Shown here: one piece after another, positions 1 to 8,465 of the stretch
Layout of the letters: each line of letters begins with the position of its first letter
Numbering within the stretch: the stretch's first letter is position 1
Assembly: GCF_029278605.1 (NCBI RefSeq)
Contig: NZ_CP119573.1
Span: 2,480,001-2,544,000, forward strand
DNA: 64,000 bases
Reading direction: 5' to 3'
Source of the DNA: Cupriavidus sp. WKF15
GTDB lineage: Bacteria > Pseudomonadota > Gammaproteobacteria > Burkholderiales > Burkholderiaceae
Program-made: the position numbers and the translations under genes
Notes under the pieces: model-generated
The model's database searches: none
What the model was told of the DNA's origin: nothing
The model's input: only the letters and a program-made list of their open reading frames with translations

Positions 1-2
1 CC

Positions 3-65
3 GAAGCTACCCGCAAGTTCAGCAGGGATCAGAAGACGCTCGTAGCCAGCCTGATCATGGGCTGA
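3..65 (+). CDS. C-terminal end of an unidentified protein (partial)
   Basis: The first bases are open in frame 3 and encode about 20 residues ending KTLVASLIMG before a TGA. The frame runs off the left edge, so only the tail is visible. It lies on the same strand as the next two genes and is followed by a gene-free stretch with a hairpin-forming repeat, which fits the end of a transcription unit. I do not recognise the family from so few residues, and a chance open frame is possible. Confidence 0.4.
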   Translation, partial: EATRKFSRDQKTLVASLIMG

Positions 66-96
66 GGCCACGCCGTATCCGGCTGCGGGCTCAATC

Positions 97-138
97 GGGG
101 CATCAAGCGGGGCATCAAGCGGGGCATCAAGCGGGGCA
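97..138. repeat. 12-bp tandem repeat, about 3.5 copies
   Basis: The unit GGGGCATCAAGC occurs three times head to tail, with a half copy at the right end. Each unit can pair with TGATGCCCCGC at 158-168, so the array offers several alternative stems with one partner. No T-run follows, so it is not a classical intrinsic terminator. It lies between a gene tail and the DUF3175 gene. Confidence 0.85.
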
Positions 139-269
139 GCGACATCGGGCCGCCTTGTGATGCCCCGCCCTGATGTAACCGCTCCCACGCAAAGGAGCGC
201 CCCTGGCACCCACATTGCACCTGGAATCGCCTAGTCTGGGATAGAGAGCAGCCGTTTTGGGGATGCACA

Positions 270-599
270 GTGGCCGCAGCCAGATCCACACGACAGTCCA
301 GCAAGCAGCGCCGCCATGGCCGCCATGCGCGCCGCTGGTCAAAGCAGGTCGGTGAACACAGTGACGCGCTGGACCTGGAACCCGACACCTTCAAGCGCAC
401 CGACCCGAAGGAAATCGCCGCTTCGCTGAAGCGCTCTGCCGAACACAGCCGCCGGCGCAAGGGCACGGCGTTCCAGTCAGCGATGTCGATGCTCAATTTC
501 TACATCAACCGCGCGGGCCGCAACCTGCCGAAGACGCAGCTGAACGTACTCCAGCGTGCCAAGGGCAAGCTGCGCGAAGCCTTTGGGCGCGCGCCGTGA
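270..599 (+). CDS. DUF3175 domain protein
   Basis: This 109-residue basic protein has a Lys/Arg-rich N-terminus and then the conserved DUF3175 core. Recognisable blocks are SDALDLEPDTF, IAASLKRSAEHSRRR, SAMSMLNFYINRAGRNL and the terminal RAKGKLREAFGR. The length is typical of the family. No biochemical function is established, and the charge suggests nucleic-acid binding only as a guess. The start is a GTG; no in-frame ATG precedes the conserved part. It sits 27 bp upstream of the aldolase gene on the same strand, so the two may be co-transcribed. Confidence 0.85.
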   Translation: MAAARSTRQSSKQRRHGRHARRWSKQVGEHSDALDLEPDTFKRTDPKEIAASLKRSAEHSRRRKGTAFQSAMSMLNFYINRAGRNLPKTQLNVLQRAKGKLREAFGRAP

Positions 600-626
600 C
601 AGGACAGCTGGAGAACCGGAGAAGCT

Positions 627-1658
627 ATGGATACCGCAAGCGAACTGCAGGCCACGGTGAAAGCCATGGTGCAGCCGGGCAAGGGATTGCTCGCCGCCGA
701 CGAAAGCGGCCCCACCATTGCCAAGCGCTTCGCCACCATCGGCGTGGAGTCGAATGAAGAAAACCGCCGTGCATGGCGCAGCCTGCTGTTGTCGACGCCA
801 GGGCTTGGCGCGCATATCAGCGGCGTGATCCTGTATGAGGAAACGCTGGGCCAGCGCGCCGACGACGGCACGCCGCTGCCCGAGCTTTGCGCGCGCCAGG
901 GGATCGTGCCCGGCATCAAGGTCGACAAGGGCAAGGTGCCGCTCGTGAATGCGCCGGGCGACGAGATCACGGAAGGGCTGGATGGATTGCCGAAGCGGCT
1001 GGAGGGCTACCGCCAGCAGGGCGCACGCTTCGCCAAATGGCGTGCGGTGATCAATGTTTCGGACACCTTGCCCGGCGCGCTTGCCGTGCAGGCCAACGCG
1101 CAGGTGCTGGCCGCGTATGCGGCGATCTGCCAGGCAGCGGCCATCGTGCCGATCGTCGAGCCTGAAGTCCTGATGGACGGCGACCACAGCATGGCGCGCT
1201 GCGCGGCCGTGACCGAACGCGTGCTGCATGCGGTGTTCCATGCGCTTCATCGCTATGGCGTGGTCTTCGAACACATGGTGCTCAAGCCGAGCATGGTGAT
1301 CGCCGGCAAGAAGTGCGCGCAGCAGGGATCCGTGCAGGACGTGGCCAGCGAGACCGTGCGCGCGCTCAAGCGCACGGTGCCGGCGGCGGTGCCCGGCATC
1401 TTCTTCCTGTCAGGCGGACAGACCCCCGAACAGGCGACCGCGAACCTCGATGCCATGAACCGGCTCGGCCCGATGCCGTGGCCGCTGAGCTTCTCCTACG
1501 GACGCGCGCTGCAGGAGCCGCCGCTCGCCGCATGGCGCGGACAGGCGGCTAATCTCGGAACGGCGCAGCAGGCACTGCTGAAGCGCTCGTTGCTCAATGG
1601 CAAGGCTTGCCTGGGGCAGTATGAAGCGGCGCAGGAGACGATGAAGGAAGGCGCCTGA
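627..1658 (+). CDS. Class I fructose-bisphosphate aldolase
   Basis: The 343-residue product is a class I (Schiff-base) aldolase that cleaves or forms fructose 1,6-bisphosphate in glycolysis and gluconeogenesis. Visible motifs are the N-terminal GKGLLAADES, the FAKWRAVI block carrying a phosphate-contacting lysine, VEPEVLMDGDH, and the Schiff-base lysine in MVLKPSMV. The C-terminal SGGQTPEQAT and FSYGRALQ blocks are also typical. Length matches the family. A GGAGAAGCT ribosome site precedes the ATG. Only 10 bp separate its stop from the convergent cytochrome b561 gene, leaving no room for an ordinary terminator between them. Confidence 0.95.
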   Translation: MDTASELQATVKAMVQPGKGLLAADESGPTIAKRFATIGVESNEENRRAWRSLLLSTPGLGAHISGVILYEETLGQRADDGTPLPELCARQGIVPGIKVDKGKVPLVNAPGDEITEGLDGLPKRLEGYRQQGARFAKWRAVINVSDTLPGALAVQANAQVLAAYAAICQAAAIVPIVEPEVLMDGDHSMARCAAVTERVLHAVFHALHRYGVVFEHMVLKPSMVIAGKKCAQQGSVQDVASETVRALKRTVPAAVPGIFFLSGGQTPEQATANLDAMNRLGPMPWPLSFSYGRALQEPPLAAWRGQAANLGTAQQALLKRSLLNGKACLGQYEAAQETMKEGA

Positions 1659-1668
1659 CCGCTGGATG

Positions 1669-2202
1669 CTAAGCGTCGTGGTTCCGGCGCTTGCGCCCCG
1701 TCAGCATCGCCAGCACCAGATTTTCCTTGCCGGTCACGCTGAACACCACGGCGGCAAGCACGTGGACGATGATCAGCGCGGTCAGCATGTCCGCGAGCGC
1801 GCCATGGATGTCGATCGGCCAGTCTTCGCCCCACAGGGCATCGAGCCGCGACATCCATCCGGTGACTGCCAGCGCCAGGATCAATGCCCACATCAGCAGC
1901 ATCATGACCGCGCCAAGCGGCGTGTGGCTGAGGAAGCGCGGCGCGCGGCGCTGCACCAAGGCCTTGCTGTAGGCCAGCACGCCAGCCGGCTGCGGCACCC
2001 ACGCACGGAAGCGTGCATGCTCGCTGCCGACAAAACCCCAGAGCATGCGCAATAGCACGAGACCGGCGGCCACATAGCCAAGCGCGCGGTGCAGGCGGCC
2101 GCCGGAATCCTCGATCAGGTCCCAGAAGACCAGGACCGCCACGCTCCAGTGCGTGACACGGACGACCAGGTCCCAGACTCGGAACGAAGCCTTGTCCTGC
2201 AT
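1669..2202 (-). CDS. Cytochrome b561-family membrane protein
   Basis: This 177-residue protein has four predicted membrane helices and the histidines expected for a b-type dihaem cytochrome: VRVTHWSV in helix 1, GGRLHRALGY before helix 2, PIDIHGALAD and IIVHVLAAV in the last pair. Such proteins shuttle electrons in the inner membrane, often to small periplasmic haem or PepSY partners. I start at the ATG of MQDKASF, 25 bp after the PepSY stop. A TTG further upstream would overlap the PepSY gene and is less likely. It probably forms a two-gene operon with that gene. Confidence 0.9.
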   Translation of the reverse strand: MQDKASFRVWDLVVRVTHWSVAVLVFWDLIEDSGGRLHRALGYVAAGLVLLRMLWGFVGSEHARFRAWVPQPAGVLAYSKALVQRRAPRFLSHTPLGAVMMLLMWALILALAVTGWMSRLDALWGEDWPIDIHGALADMLTALIIVHVLAAVVFSVTGKENLVLAMLTGRKRRNHDA

Positions 2203-2227
2203 GGCGGAACCGATGAGGCAGAGGACC

Positions 2228-2494
2228 TTATTTCCCAATCTCGGACTTCACGATATCCAGGGTCTTGGTGTCGAAGTAGATCTCCGCTTTCTTGCCGTCC
2301 TTGGTCGTGCCGTAGATCTCGTAGCAGTTGCCATCCACCTTGAACTTCTTGATGACATAGCCCTGCGCCTCGATCTTGGCCCGGGCGTCGGCTTCCGCCA
2401 TCCATTCGGATTTTGGATGAGACACGCACTTGGCACTGGCGAGTGCACCGGTAGAAACCGCAGCGGCGGCGGCGAAGGCGATGATCTTGAGCAT
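2228..2494 (-). CDS. Secreted PepSY-domain protein
   Basis: This 88-residue protein has a clear Sec signal peptide (hydrophobic AAAAAVSTGALAS, cleavage near residue 20) followed by one PepSY-like domain. The visible core is ADARAKIEAQGYVIKKFKVDGNCYEI in overall pattern, ending in the EIYFDTKTLDIV strand. Two cysteines (CVSH and NCYE) could form a disulfide. Such small periplasmic PepSY proteins are commonly paired with cytochrome b561 genes, as here. It is the first gene of that pair, and a candidate Fur-like box lies about 55 bp upstream. Confidence 0.88.
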   Translation of the reverse strand: MLKIIAFAAAAAVSTGALASAKCVSHPKSEWMAEADARAKIEAQGYVIKKFKVDGNCYEIYGTTKDGKKAEIYFDTKTLDIVKSEIGK

Positions 2495-2549
2495 GGGAGT
2501 CTCCGACAGTAAGCCCGTGACAGGCGATGGCGAGATCGTACCGTTAAAC

Positions 2550-2568
2550 GGGAATTGTTCTCAATATC
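2550..2568 (-). promoter_or_regulatory. Possible Fur-like box upstream of the PepSY gene
   Basis: Read on the minus strand the site is GATATTGAGAACAATTCCC. It resembles the 19-bp Fur consensus, sharing the GATA-TGA-AA-ATT pattern with several mismatches. It sits about 55 bp upstream of the PepSY ATG. This is a pattern match by eye only. Confidence 0.35.
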
Positions 2569-2757
2569 GGGTTTCCCCAGATTGCCTGGAATCGCCGTTT
2601 CACCGTTGCTTTACCCCCTGCCTCAGTAGGGTCAGCTCCCGGCCCACCCGGCCGATAGTCTCTTAACGACGGCTGACGTCAGGGAGCGATGCATGGGAAA
2701 GCCCGCATCGGGAACCGGCCAGCCGGCGTAGGAATCCCTCAAAACAAAAGAAGAGCC

Positions 2758-3387
2758 ATGCAAAACAGTTCAGGAAACCACTCTGGTCGGTCCGTTGTTC
2801 GTCGAATTTCCCTCGCCCTGGCAATATCCGGCGCCGCGCTGCTGTCCGGCTGTGCCACCAGCTATGTCGATACGGCGACCAAGGAAATCCCCGCAGCGAG
2901 CATGAAGAAGCCCGAGCAACCCAGGCCGGTCCAGCTCGCTTTCGAGTTCCAGTCGAAAGGCGCGCCCAACGCCCGGGCCACCAACTTCCTTAAGGAAGAT
3001 GTCACGAAGCAGGTGGCGGAAAGCGGGCTGTTCTCGAAGGTCACCACCGAGCCGACGCCAGGGGCTTCCCTGCTCAGCGTGACACTCAACAACATTCCCC
3101 TGACCGACGACGCCGCCAGCAAGGGCTTCGTCACCGGGCTGACATTCGGACTAGCAGGCAGCGCAGTGTCCGATGGCTATGTCTGCACAGTCAGCTATCT
3201 TCCGGCCGGTCAGTCGGCAGCAATCGTCAAGACAGCGCGCCACGCGATCCACACCACGGTCGGCAATGCGAACCCTCCCCCCGGCGCAGTCAAGTCCGAA
3301 AGCATCGCGGCGGCGGTCCACCAGATGACGCGCGATGTGCTGAGCAACGCGCTGAAGGAACTGTCGGATGACGCGTCGTTCCACTGA
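2758..3387 (+). CDS. Putative lipoprotein, unknown function (209 aa)
   Basis: A hydrophobic segment (ISLALAISGAALLSGCA) ends in a lipobox, LSGC, so the mature protein should be lipid-anchored. The remainder has an alternating beta-like pattern and a GLTFGLAGSAVSDGYVCTVSYL stretch rich in small residues. I start at the ATG preceded by GAAGAG rather than 23 codons upstream, because this puts the signal peptide close to the N-terminus. It overlaps the next lipoprotein gene by 20 bp, so the two are probably translationally coupled. I cannot assign a family. Confidence 0.75.
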   Translation: MQNSSGNHSGRSVVRRISLALAISGAALLSGCATSYVDTATKEIPAASMKKPEQPRPVQLAFEFQSKGAPNARATNFLKEDVTKQVAESGLFSKVTTEPTPGASLLSVTLNNIPLTDDAASKGFVTGLTFGLAGSAVSDGYVCTVSYLPAGQSAAIVKTARHAIHTTVGNANPPPGAVKSESIAAAVHQMTRDVLSNALKELSDDASFH

Positions 3388-3982
3388 CATCGCCATTGCC
3401 GGGCGCCCCGTCCGCCTGACTGTTCTGGTGGCCCTCCTCGCCGGCTTGCTGCAACTGGCCGGCTGTGCAGAAATGCAGATGGGGCAACCGAAGGCAACGG
3501 TGGAAAACGCCACCGTCATGCGTGGCGCCGGCTTCGCGCCTGTCGACGTCGGGCGGTTCGTCGCCGACGACGCGAAAGGCTCTGGCATGGACCGTGGCGT
3601 CAGCATCCGAAGCAATTCGTTGCGCTCGCCCGTTGACGGTTCCCTCGCGCAGTATTTGCGGGAAACCTTGCGCGTGGAGCTGGCTTCCGCAGGGTTATTG
3701 GATCCCAAGGCCGGAACAGTGGTGACGGGCGTCCTGTCGGACAGCGAGGTGAATGCCCCCGTAGGCGAGGGTACCGCATCGCTCGGCGCAAGGTTCGTCG
3801 TCACGCGCGCCGGCACGGTCCGCTATGACAAGCAACTCGGTGTCAGCGCAAAGTGGGATTCGCCTTTCATGGGCGTGTCGGCTATCCCGCAGGCCGCGGG
3901 CCAGTATGAGGCGCTCTATCGCAAGCTGGTGGGCACGCTGCTGACCGATCCGGCATTCCGGTCGGCGATGCGCGAGCCTTAA
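3368..3982 (+). CDS. Putative lipoprotein, unknown function (204 aa)
   Basis: The N-terminus has a signal segment (LTVLVALLAGLLQLAGCAE) ending in the lipobox LAGC. The mature part contains an N-terminal strand-rich region and LAQYLRETLRVELASAGLLD, which resembles helices in outer-membrane assembly-type lipoproteins. It then has a TGVLSDSEVNAP strand and a C-terminal helix (YEALYRKLVGTLLTDPAFRSAM). The start lies inside the preceding lipoprotein gene. The shared design and overlap suggest the two proteins act together at the envelope. The family is not recognised. Confidence 0.75.
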   Translation: MTRRSTDIAIAGRPVRLTVLVALLAGLLQLAGCAEMQMGQPKATVENATVMRGAGFAPVDVGRFVADDAKGSGMDRGVSIRSNSLRSPVDGSLAQYLRETLRVELASAGLLDPKAGTVVTGVLSDSEVNAPVGEGTASLGARFVVTRAGTVRYDKQLGVSAKWDSPFMGVSAIPQAAGQYEALYRKLVGTLLTDPAFRSAMREP

Positions 3983-4079
3983 AGCCAGTCCGCGCCAGTC
4001 CAGACTTCAACCGGCAGCGCATCAGGCGACGCAGTCTCCCCGCCCCGGCCTGCACGCCGGGGCACGCTTCCAGTTGCCG

Positions 4080-4559
4080 TCAGAGCCCCAGTTCCGACAG
4101 CCCCGGATGCTCGTCCGGACGACGGCCAAGCGGCCAGTGGAACTTGCGATCCGCCTCCCTGATCGGCATGTCGTTGATGCTGGCGTACCGGTTGATCATC
4201 AGTCCGTCCTCGCCGAACTCCCAGTTCTCGTTGCCGTAGGAGCGGAACCAGTTGCCCGAGTCATCGTGCCATTCGTAGGCATAGCGCACGGCGATGCGGT
4301 TGCCGCCGAAGGCCCACAGCTCCTTGATCAGGCGGTAGTCGAGCTCCTTCTTCCATTTCCGCTCCAGGAAACCGCGTGCCTCTTCGCGGTTATTGGCGAA
4401 CTCGGCGCGGTTGCGCCAGCGAGTATCCAGGCTGTAGGCCAGCGAGACTTTCGCGGCATCGCGCGTATTCCAGCCGTCTTCGGCCAGGCGGACTTTCTCG
4501 ATGGCGGTTTCGCGCGTGAACGGCGGAAGCGGCGGACGGATTTCGGAGTTGGATGTCAT
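4080..4559 (-). CDS. DUF1348 family (NTF2-like) protein
   Basis: The 159-residue product has the typical DUF1348/SnoaL-like fold signature. It starts [20 protein letters not shown], continues with [32 protein letters not shown] and [25 protein letters not shown] in overall order, and ends [14 protein letters not shown]. The family's biochemical role is not established; NTF2-like folds often bind small hydrophobic ligands. I use the ATG of MTSNSEI, just before conserved sequence, instead of an upstream start that would overlap the TetR gene. It lies 10 bp downstream of that regulator and is probably co-transcribed and controlled by it. Confidence 0.88.
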   Translation of the reverse strand: MTSNSEIRPPLPPFTRETAIEKVRLAEDGWNTRDAAKVSLAYSLDTRWRNRAEFANNREEARGFLERKWKKELDYRLIKELWAFGGNRIAVRYAYEWHDDSGNWFRSYGNENWEFGEDGLMINRYASINDMPIREADRKFHWPLGRRPDEHPGLSELGL

Positions 4560-4569
4560 GGGGAGCACC

Positions 4570-5172
4570 TCAATGGTGGGACGAAGACGGTCCATTGACG
4601 GACCGGGAAGATTCGAGCAGCACGGCCGCGGCCCTGCCGGCGCTGTCGGCGGCACTGGCATCGCCGCTGACCATCGCTACGGCAGTCGCGCCGTCGATCA
4701 GTACGAGTAGCTGCCGCGCGGTTTCGCCGGGATCCGGCAAGCCACAGGCCTGCGTCAGTTCATTGAGGTAGGCCAGCAGGCGCTGCTTGTGGAACCTGGA
4801 AACGGCGCGGATTTCGCTTTGCGGATCCTCTGTCTCGCCCGTCGCGTTGATGAAGGCGCAACCATGGAAGCCTTCAGACTCGAACCATTGCCGCATTGCC
4901 GGAAAGATCGACATCACGCGGGCAAACGCTTCACCCGTAGCCGGGGTCGAGCGCATGAACCACGCCATCCAGCGCTCGTCACGGTTTTTGAGCGCCGCTG
5001 ACACCAGCGCTTCCTTGGTCGGATAGAGCCGGTAGATGCTCTTGCGGGCCACCCCCGACGCCTTGACGATGGCATCCATGCCAGTGGCGTGTATGCCACC
5101 CGAATAGATGAGCTGCTCGGTGGCTTCGAGCAACCTGGATTGCGCGGAGAGATCTTCGGTATCTTCGGTCAT
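4570..5172 (-). CDS. TetR/AcrR-family transcriptional regulator
   Basis: This is a 200-residue TetR-type repressor. The N-terminal helix-turn-helix spans roughly residues 12-58: [20 protein letters not shown], then [23 protein letters not shown]. The C-terminal ligand domain includes [12 protein letters not shown], typical of the regulators that accompany oxidoreductase genes. I start at MTEDTED because the operator-like palindromes lie immediately upstream and would otherwise be inside the coding region. It precedes the DUF1348 gene by 10 bp, which is the likely regulated partner along with itself. Confidence 0.92.
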   Translation of the reverse strand: MTEDTEDLSAQSRLLEATEQLIYSGGIHATGMDAIVKASGVARKSIYRLYPTKEALVSAALKNRDERWMAWFMRSTPATGEAFARVMSIFPAMRQWFESEGFHGCAFINATGETEDPQSEIRAVSRFHKQRLLAYLNELTQACGLPDPGETARQLLVLIDGATAVAMVSGDASAADSAGRAAAVLLESSRSVNGPSSSHH

Positions 5173-5188
5173 GGTCTTTCGCTCACGC

Positions 5189-5234
5189 GAGAATGATCGT
5201 TCTCTATAGGAAGCTATAGTAGAACGACCATTCT
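5189..5234 (-). promoter_or_regulatory. Paired TetR-type operators
   Basis: GAGAATGATCGTTCTC (5189-5204) is a near-perfect 16-bp palindrome with one mismatched pair. A second related palindrome, AGAACGACCATTCT (5221-5234), lies about 31 bp away, three helical turns. Between them CTATAG occurs twice. The pair sits 17-62 bp upstream of the TetR start, the classic place for autoregulation. Confidence 0.7.
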
Positions 5235-5294
5235 CCACAGTCAAGCATTGCCCGCGACCGCGTGTAGCCGGCTCCCAGGCGCCGGCCTATCCCC

Positions 5295-6062
5295 CTATCC
5301 CCTCAGTGAAGCCTGTCCGCTGCGCAGCGCGTCGACGATCGGCCCCACGCTGGATTCGACGCGATGGATCGGCCCGGCCACGGACATCCCATACACCACC
5401 CCGCCGATGTCCACTGGCACGGCGATCGCGCCCAGGTCGGGAAACGACTCGCCGAAGTTCGGATACCAGCCTTGCTGCTGCCACTGCGCGATGCCCTGCT
5501 CCAGCGCTGCACGGGAGGCCACGGTGCGCTCGGTGCGGGGCCGGAACGAGACCTTCGCCAGCGCCGCGTCGCGCGCCTCTTCCGGCATGGCGCCAAGAAT
5601 CGCGCGGCCGATCGAGTTGACATGCACGTCGCGCAGTTCGCCCGGCGTGGCGATATAGCGCACGGGGTTCTGGGACTCCCGCACTTCCAGGTACAGCACG
5701 CGCCCGTCATCCTGCAGCTTGCCGAAGATGACGGTTTCGCCGGTGGCATCGCGCAGCGCTTCGAGCACGGGCTGCACGCGCTCCAGCAACGGGTCATTGC
5801 GCGAGATGCGCTGGGCGATATTGAGCAGCCGGCTGGTCGGGTAATAACCCTGCCGCCGCCCGGTCTCGTAGAGATAGCCGAGCGACGCCAGCGTGCGGAT
5901 CAGGCCGAGGCAACTCGACATCGGCGCGCCGAGCAGCTTTGCCAGTTCCGTCAGCGTGAGCGAGCGGCCTTCGCGCGCGTAGATCTCCATGATCTCGATC
6001 ACGCGCAGTGCCGTCTTCACGCTGGCCTGCCCTGCCTTGTCGCCCGTCTCGGATTCCGCCAT
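5295..6062 (-). CDS. IclR-family transcriptional regulator
   Basis: The 255-residue protein has the N-terminal winged helix of IclR regulators (residues about 15-75: VKTALRVIEIMEIYAREG, LTLTELAKLLGAPMSS, TLASLGYLYE) and a C-terminal effector-binding domain. The effector domain is marked by LREVQ-like YLEVRESQNPVRY, VHVNSIGRAILGAM and DLGAIAVPVDIGG. It is the last gene of a five-gene minus-strand operon, 44 bp after the CaiB gene, and most likely regulates that operon in response to a carboxylate or CoA-ester intermediate. The palindromes upstream of the cupin gene are candidate targets. Confidence 0.93.
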   Translation of the reverse strand: MAESETGDKAGQASVKTALRVIEIMEIYAREGRSLTLTELAKLLGAPMSSCLGLIRTLASLGYLYETGRRQGYYPTSRLLNIAQRISRNDPLLERVQPVLEALRDATGETVIFGKLQDDGRVLYLEVRESQNPVRYIATPGELRDVHVNSIGRAILGAMPEEARDAALAKVSFRPRTERTVASRAALEQGIAQWQQQGWYPNFGESFPDLGAIAVPVDIGGVVYGMSVAGPIHRVESSVGPIVDALRSGQASLRG

Positions 6063-6106
6063 CTCCCTGTTCCTTCAGCCTTGCCGTGCGCGGATTGTAC
6101 GCGTCT

Positions 6107-7264
6107 TCATGCATCGTCCGGCGACGGCAGCGCCTGCGCCCATGTGCGGATATTGCCGGGCGTGCGCGAGAAGCGCGTCGGGATGCCGATGCCGCGCAGG
6201 CGCCCTTCGGTCGGATGCTCGTACTCGAACACCATGCCGGTGGCGCGCAGGTGCGGGTCCTGCACCACGTCTTCGAATGCCGGCACCTCGCTGTGCGGGA
6301 TGTCGGCATCGGCCAGCAGCGCGAGCCACTGCGCCGTGGTCTTGCGGCTGACGATATCGGCCAGCGTGGCATACAGCTCGTCGATATTGGCACTGCGCGC
6401 CGCCGGGTCGATATAGCGCGGATCTTCCGCAAGTTCCGCATGACCGGACAGCGCGAAGAAGCGCGCCCATTGCGGCGTGGTATATGGCAGCAGCGCAATA
6501 TAGCCGTCCAGCGTGCGGTAAGGCTTGCGGTGCGGCGACATCACGCGCGGGTAGCCGCATGCGCCCTGCTCTGGCACGAACGTATGCCCGGCAAGCTGTT
6601 CCGCCGCAAGGAACGACACCAGCGTCTCGAACATCGGCACCTCGATGGCCTGGCCCTGCCCCGAGCGCTCGCGCTCGTACAGCGCCATCGGGATGGCATA
6701 GGCCACCGTCAGGCCGGCGACCTTGTCGGCGAGGATAGTGTTGACGTACTGCGGACCCTCGGTGCTGTTGGCACCCTGGAACTGCGCCAGGCCGCTGCGT
6801 GCCTGGATGATGTCATCGAACGCGGGCATGCCGGCGTACGGCCCCGTTTCCGAGTAGCCGTAGGCACCGCAGTAGATCAGGCGCGGGTTGGACGCGCGCA
6901 GCGACTCGTAGTCCAGCCCCAGCTTGCGCAGCGACTGCGGGCGCACGTTGGAGATGAACACGTCGGCGCCGGCAATCAGGTCCTTGAGCCGCGCCAGGTC
7001 GTCCGCGCGCTTCACGTCGAGCACCAGGAACTGCTTGTTGCGGTTCAGGTTGAGGAAGGTGGCGCCCATGCCCGCGTGCAGCGCGGGCTCGGCATGCCGG
7101 AAGACGTCGCCGGCAGGCGCCTCCACCTTGATCACCTCGGCACCCATGTCGGCGAGGATCTGCGTCGCGTACGGCCCCATCCCGACCGAGGTCATATCCA
7201 CTACGCGCACGCCTGCCAGCGGCCCGGTGGCCCTCGGGGTTGCTGCCGCGTTCTGCATCGTCAT
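6107..7264 (-). CDS. CaiB/BaiF (class III) CoA-transferase
   Basis: The 385-residue product is a family III CoA-transferase, which moves CoA between carboxylic acids. Landmarks are LAGVRVVDMTSVGMGPYATQ in overall order at the N-terminus, LADMGAEVIKVE, LNLNRNKQFLVLD, and the catalytic aspartate region GMPAFDDIIQARSGL, followed by DKVAGLTVAYAI. I start at the ATG after GGGAGGCCACG, a good ribosome site, 13 bp downstream of the acyl-CoA dehydrogenase stop. The operon context suggests it activates the acid that the dehydrogenase then oxidises. The substrate is not evident. Confidence 0.94.
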   Translation of the reverse strand: MTMQNAAATPRATGPLAGVRVVDMTSVGMGPYATQILADMGAEVIKVEAPAGDVFRHAEPALHAGMGATFLNLNRNKQFLVLDVKRADDLARLKDLIAGADVFISNVRPQSLRKLGLDYESLRASNPRLIYCGAYGYSETGPYAGMPAFDDIIQARSGLAQFQGANSTEGPQYVNTILADKVAGLTVAYAIPMALYERERSGQGQAIEVPMFETLVSFLAAEQLAGHTFVPEQGACGYPRVMSPHRKPYRTLDGYIALLPYTTPQWARFFALSGHAELAEDPRYIDPAARSANIDELYATLADIVSRKTTAQWLALLADADIPHSEVPAFEDVVQDPHLRATGMVFEYEHPTEGRLRGIGIPTRFSRTPGNIRTWAQALPSPDDA

Positions 7265-7277
7265 CGTGGCCTCCCGC

Positions 7278-8444
7278 TCAGTACGACTTGGGCAGGCCCA
7301 GCACGCGCTCGGCAATGAAGCACATGATGAGCTGCGGGCTCACCGGCGCAATACGCGGGATATACGACTCGCGCAGCAGCCGCTCGACGCGGTACTCGCG
7401 CGAGTAGCCCATGCCGCCCAGCGTCAGGATCGCGGTCTGGCAGGCATTGTGGCCCGCTTCGGCCGCCAGGTACTTGGCGGTGTTGGCCTCGGCGCCGCAG
7501 GACTCGCCCGCGTCGTAGCGCGCGGCGGCCTTGAGCATCATCAGGTTGGCCGCTTCAAGCTGCATCCACGCCTGCGCGAGCGGATGCTGCACGCCCTGGT
7601 TCATGCCGATGGGCCGGCCGAACACCACGCGCTCCTTCGCATACTGCGTCGCAATGGCCAGCGCCGCGCGGCCCAGGCCGATGGCCTCGGCGGCGATCAG
7701 GATGCGTTCGGGGTTCAGGCCATGCAGGATGTACTCGAAGCCGCGCCCTTCCTCGCCGATGCGGTCTTCTTCGGGGATGAACAGGTCGTCGATGAACAGC
7801 ATGTTGGTATCGACGGCCGAGCGGCCCATCTTGTCGATCTCGCGGATCTCGATCTTGCTGCGGTCCACCTTCGTGTAGAACAGCGACAGGCCTTCGGTCG
7901 GCTTCTTCACCGATTCCAGCGGCGTGGTGCGCGCCAGCAGCAGCATGCGGTCGGCCACCTGCGCGGTCGAGATCCAGATCTTGCGGCCCGTCACCGAATA
8001 GCCGCCCTCCACCTTGCGCGCGTAGGTCTTGAGCTTGGTGGTATCGAGGCCCGCGTCGGGCTCGGTCACGCCGAAGCAGGCCTTCTCCTTGCCCGCGATC
8101 AGCGGCGGCAGGAAGCGCGCCTTCTGCTCGTCGGTGCCGAACACCACGACCGGGTTCAGCCCGAACACGTTCATGTGCACCGCCGACGCACCGCTCATGC
8201 CAGCGCCGGACTCGGAGATAGTCTGCATGACCAGCGCCGCTTCCAGGATGCCCAGCCCCGCGCCGCCGTACTGCTCGGGCATGGCCACGCCCAGCCAGCC
8301 GCCTTCGCACAGGGTCTTGTAGAACTCGTGCGGATAGATGTGAGAGACGTCCAGCTTGTTCCAGTACTCCATGTCGAACTGTGCGCAGACCTGCTGCACG
8401 GCTTCGACGATCGACTGCTGTTCGGCGGAGAGATCGAAATTCAT
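7278..8444 (-). CDS. Acyl-CoA dehydrogenase
   Basis: This 388-residue flavoprotein matches the acyl-CoA dehydrogenase fold throughout. It has the N-terminal helical domain, GWLGVAMPEQYGGAGLG, the FAD-contacting CFGVTEPDAGLDTT and VTGRKIWISTA, the ERVVFGRPIG arginine block, and the C-terminal LGGMGYSREYRVERLLRES. Members introduce an alpha-beta double bond into a CoA thioester and pass electrons to ETF. It lies between a CaiB CoA-transferase and a Bug receptor, so it probably handles a short or branched dicarboxyl- or aryl-acyl-CoA imported by that route. Confidence 0.94.
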   Translation of the reverse strand: MNFDLSAEQQSIVEAVQQVCAQFDMEYWNKLDVSHIYPHEFYKTLCEGGWLGVAMPEQYGGAGLGILEAALVMQTISESGAGMSGASAVHMNVFGLNPVVVFGTDEQKARFLPPLIAGKEKACFGVTEPDAGLDTTKLKTYARKVEGGYSVTGRKIWISTAQVADRMLLLARTTPLESVKKPTEGLSLFYTKVDRSKIEIREIDKMGRSAVDTNMLFIDDLFIPEEDRIGEEGRGFEYILHGLNPERILIAAEAIGLGRAALAIATQYAKERVVFGRPIGMNQGVQHPLAQAWMQLEAANLMMLKAAARYDAGESCGAEANTAKYLAAEAGHNACQTAILTLGGMGYSREYRVERLLRESYIPRIAPVSPQLIMCFIAERVLGLPKSY

Positions 8445-8465
8445 GTCGGTGTTCCTCGTACTTTT

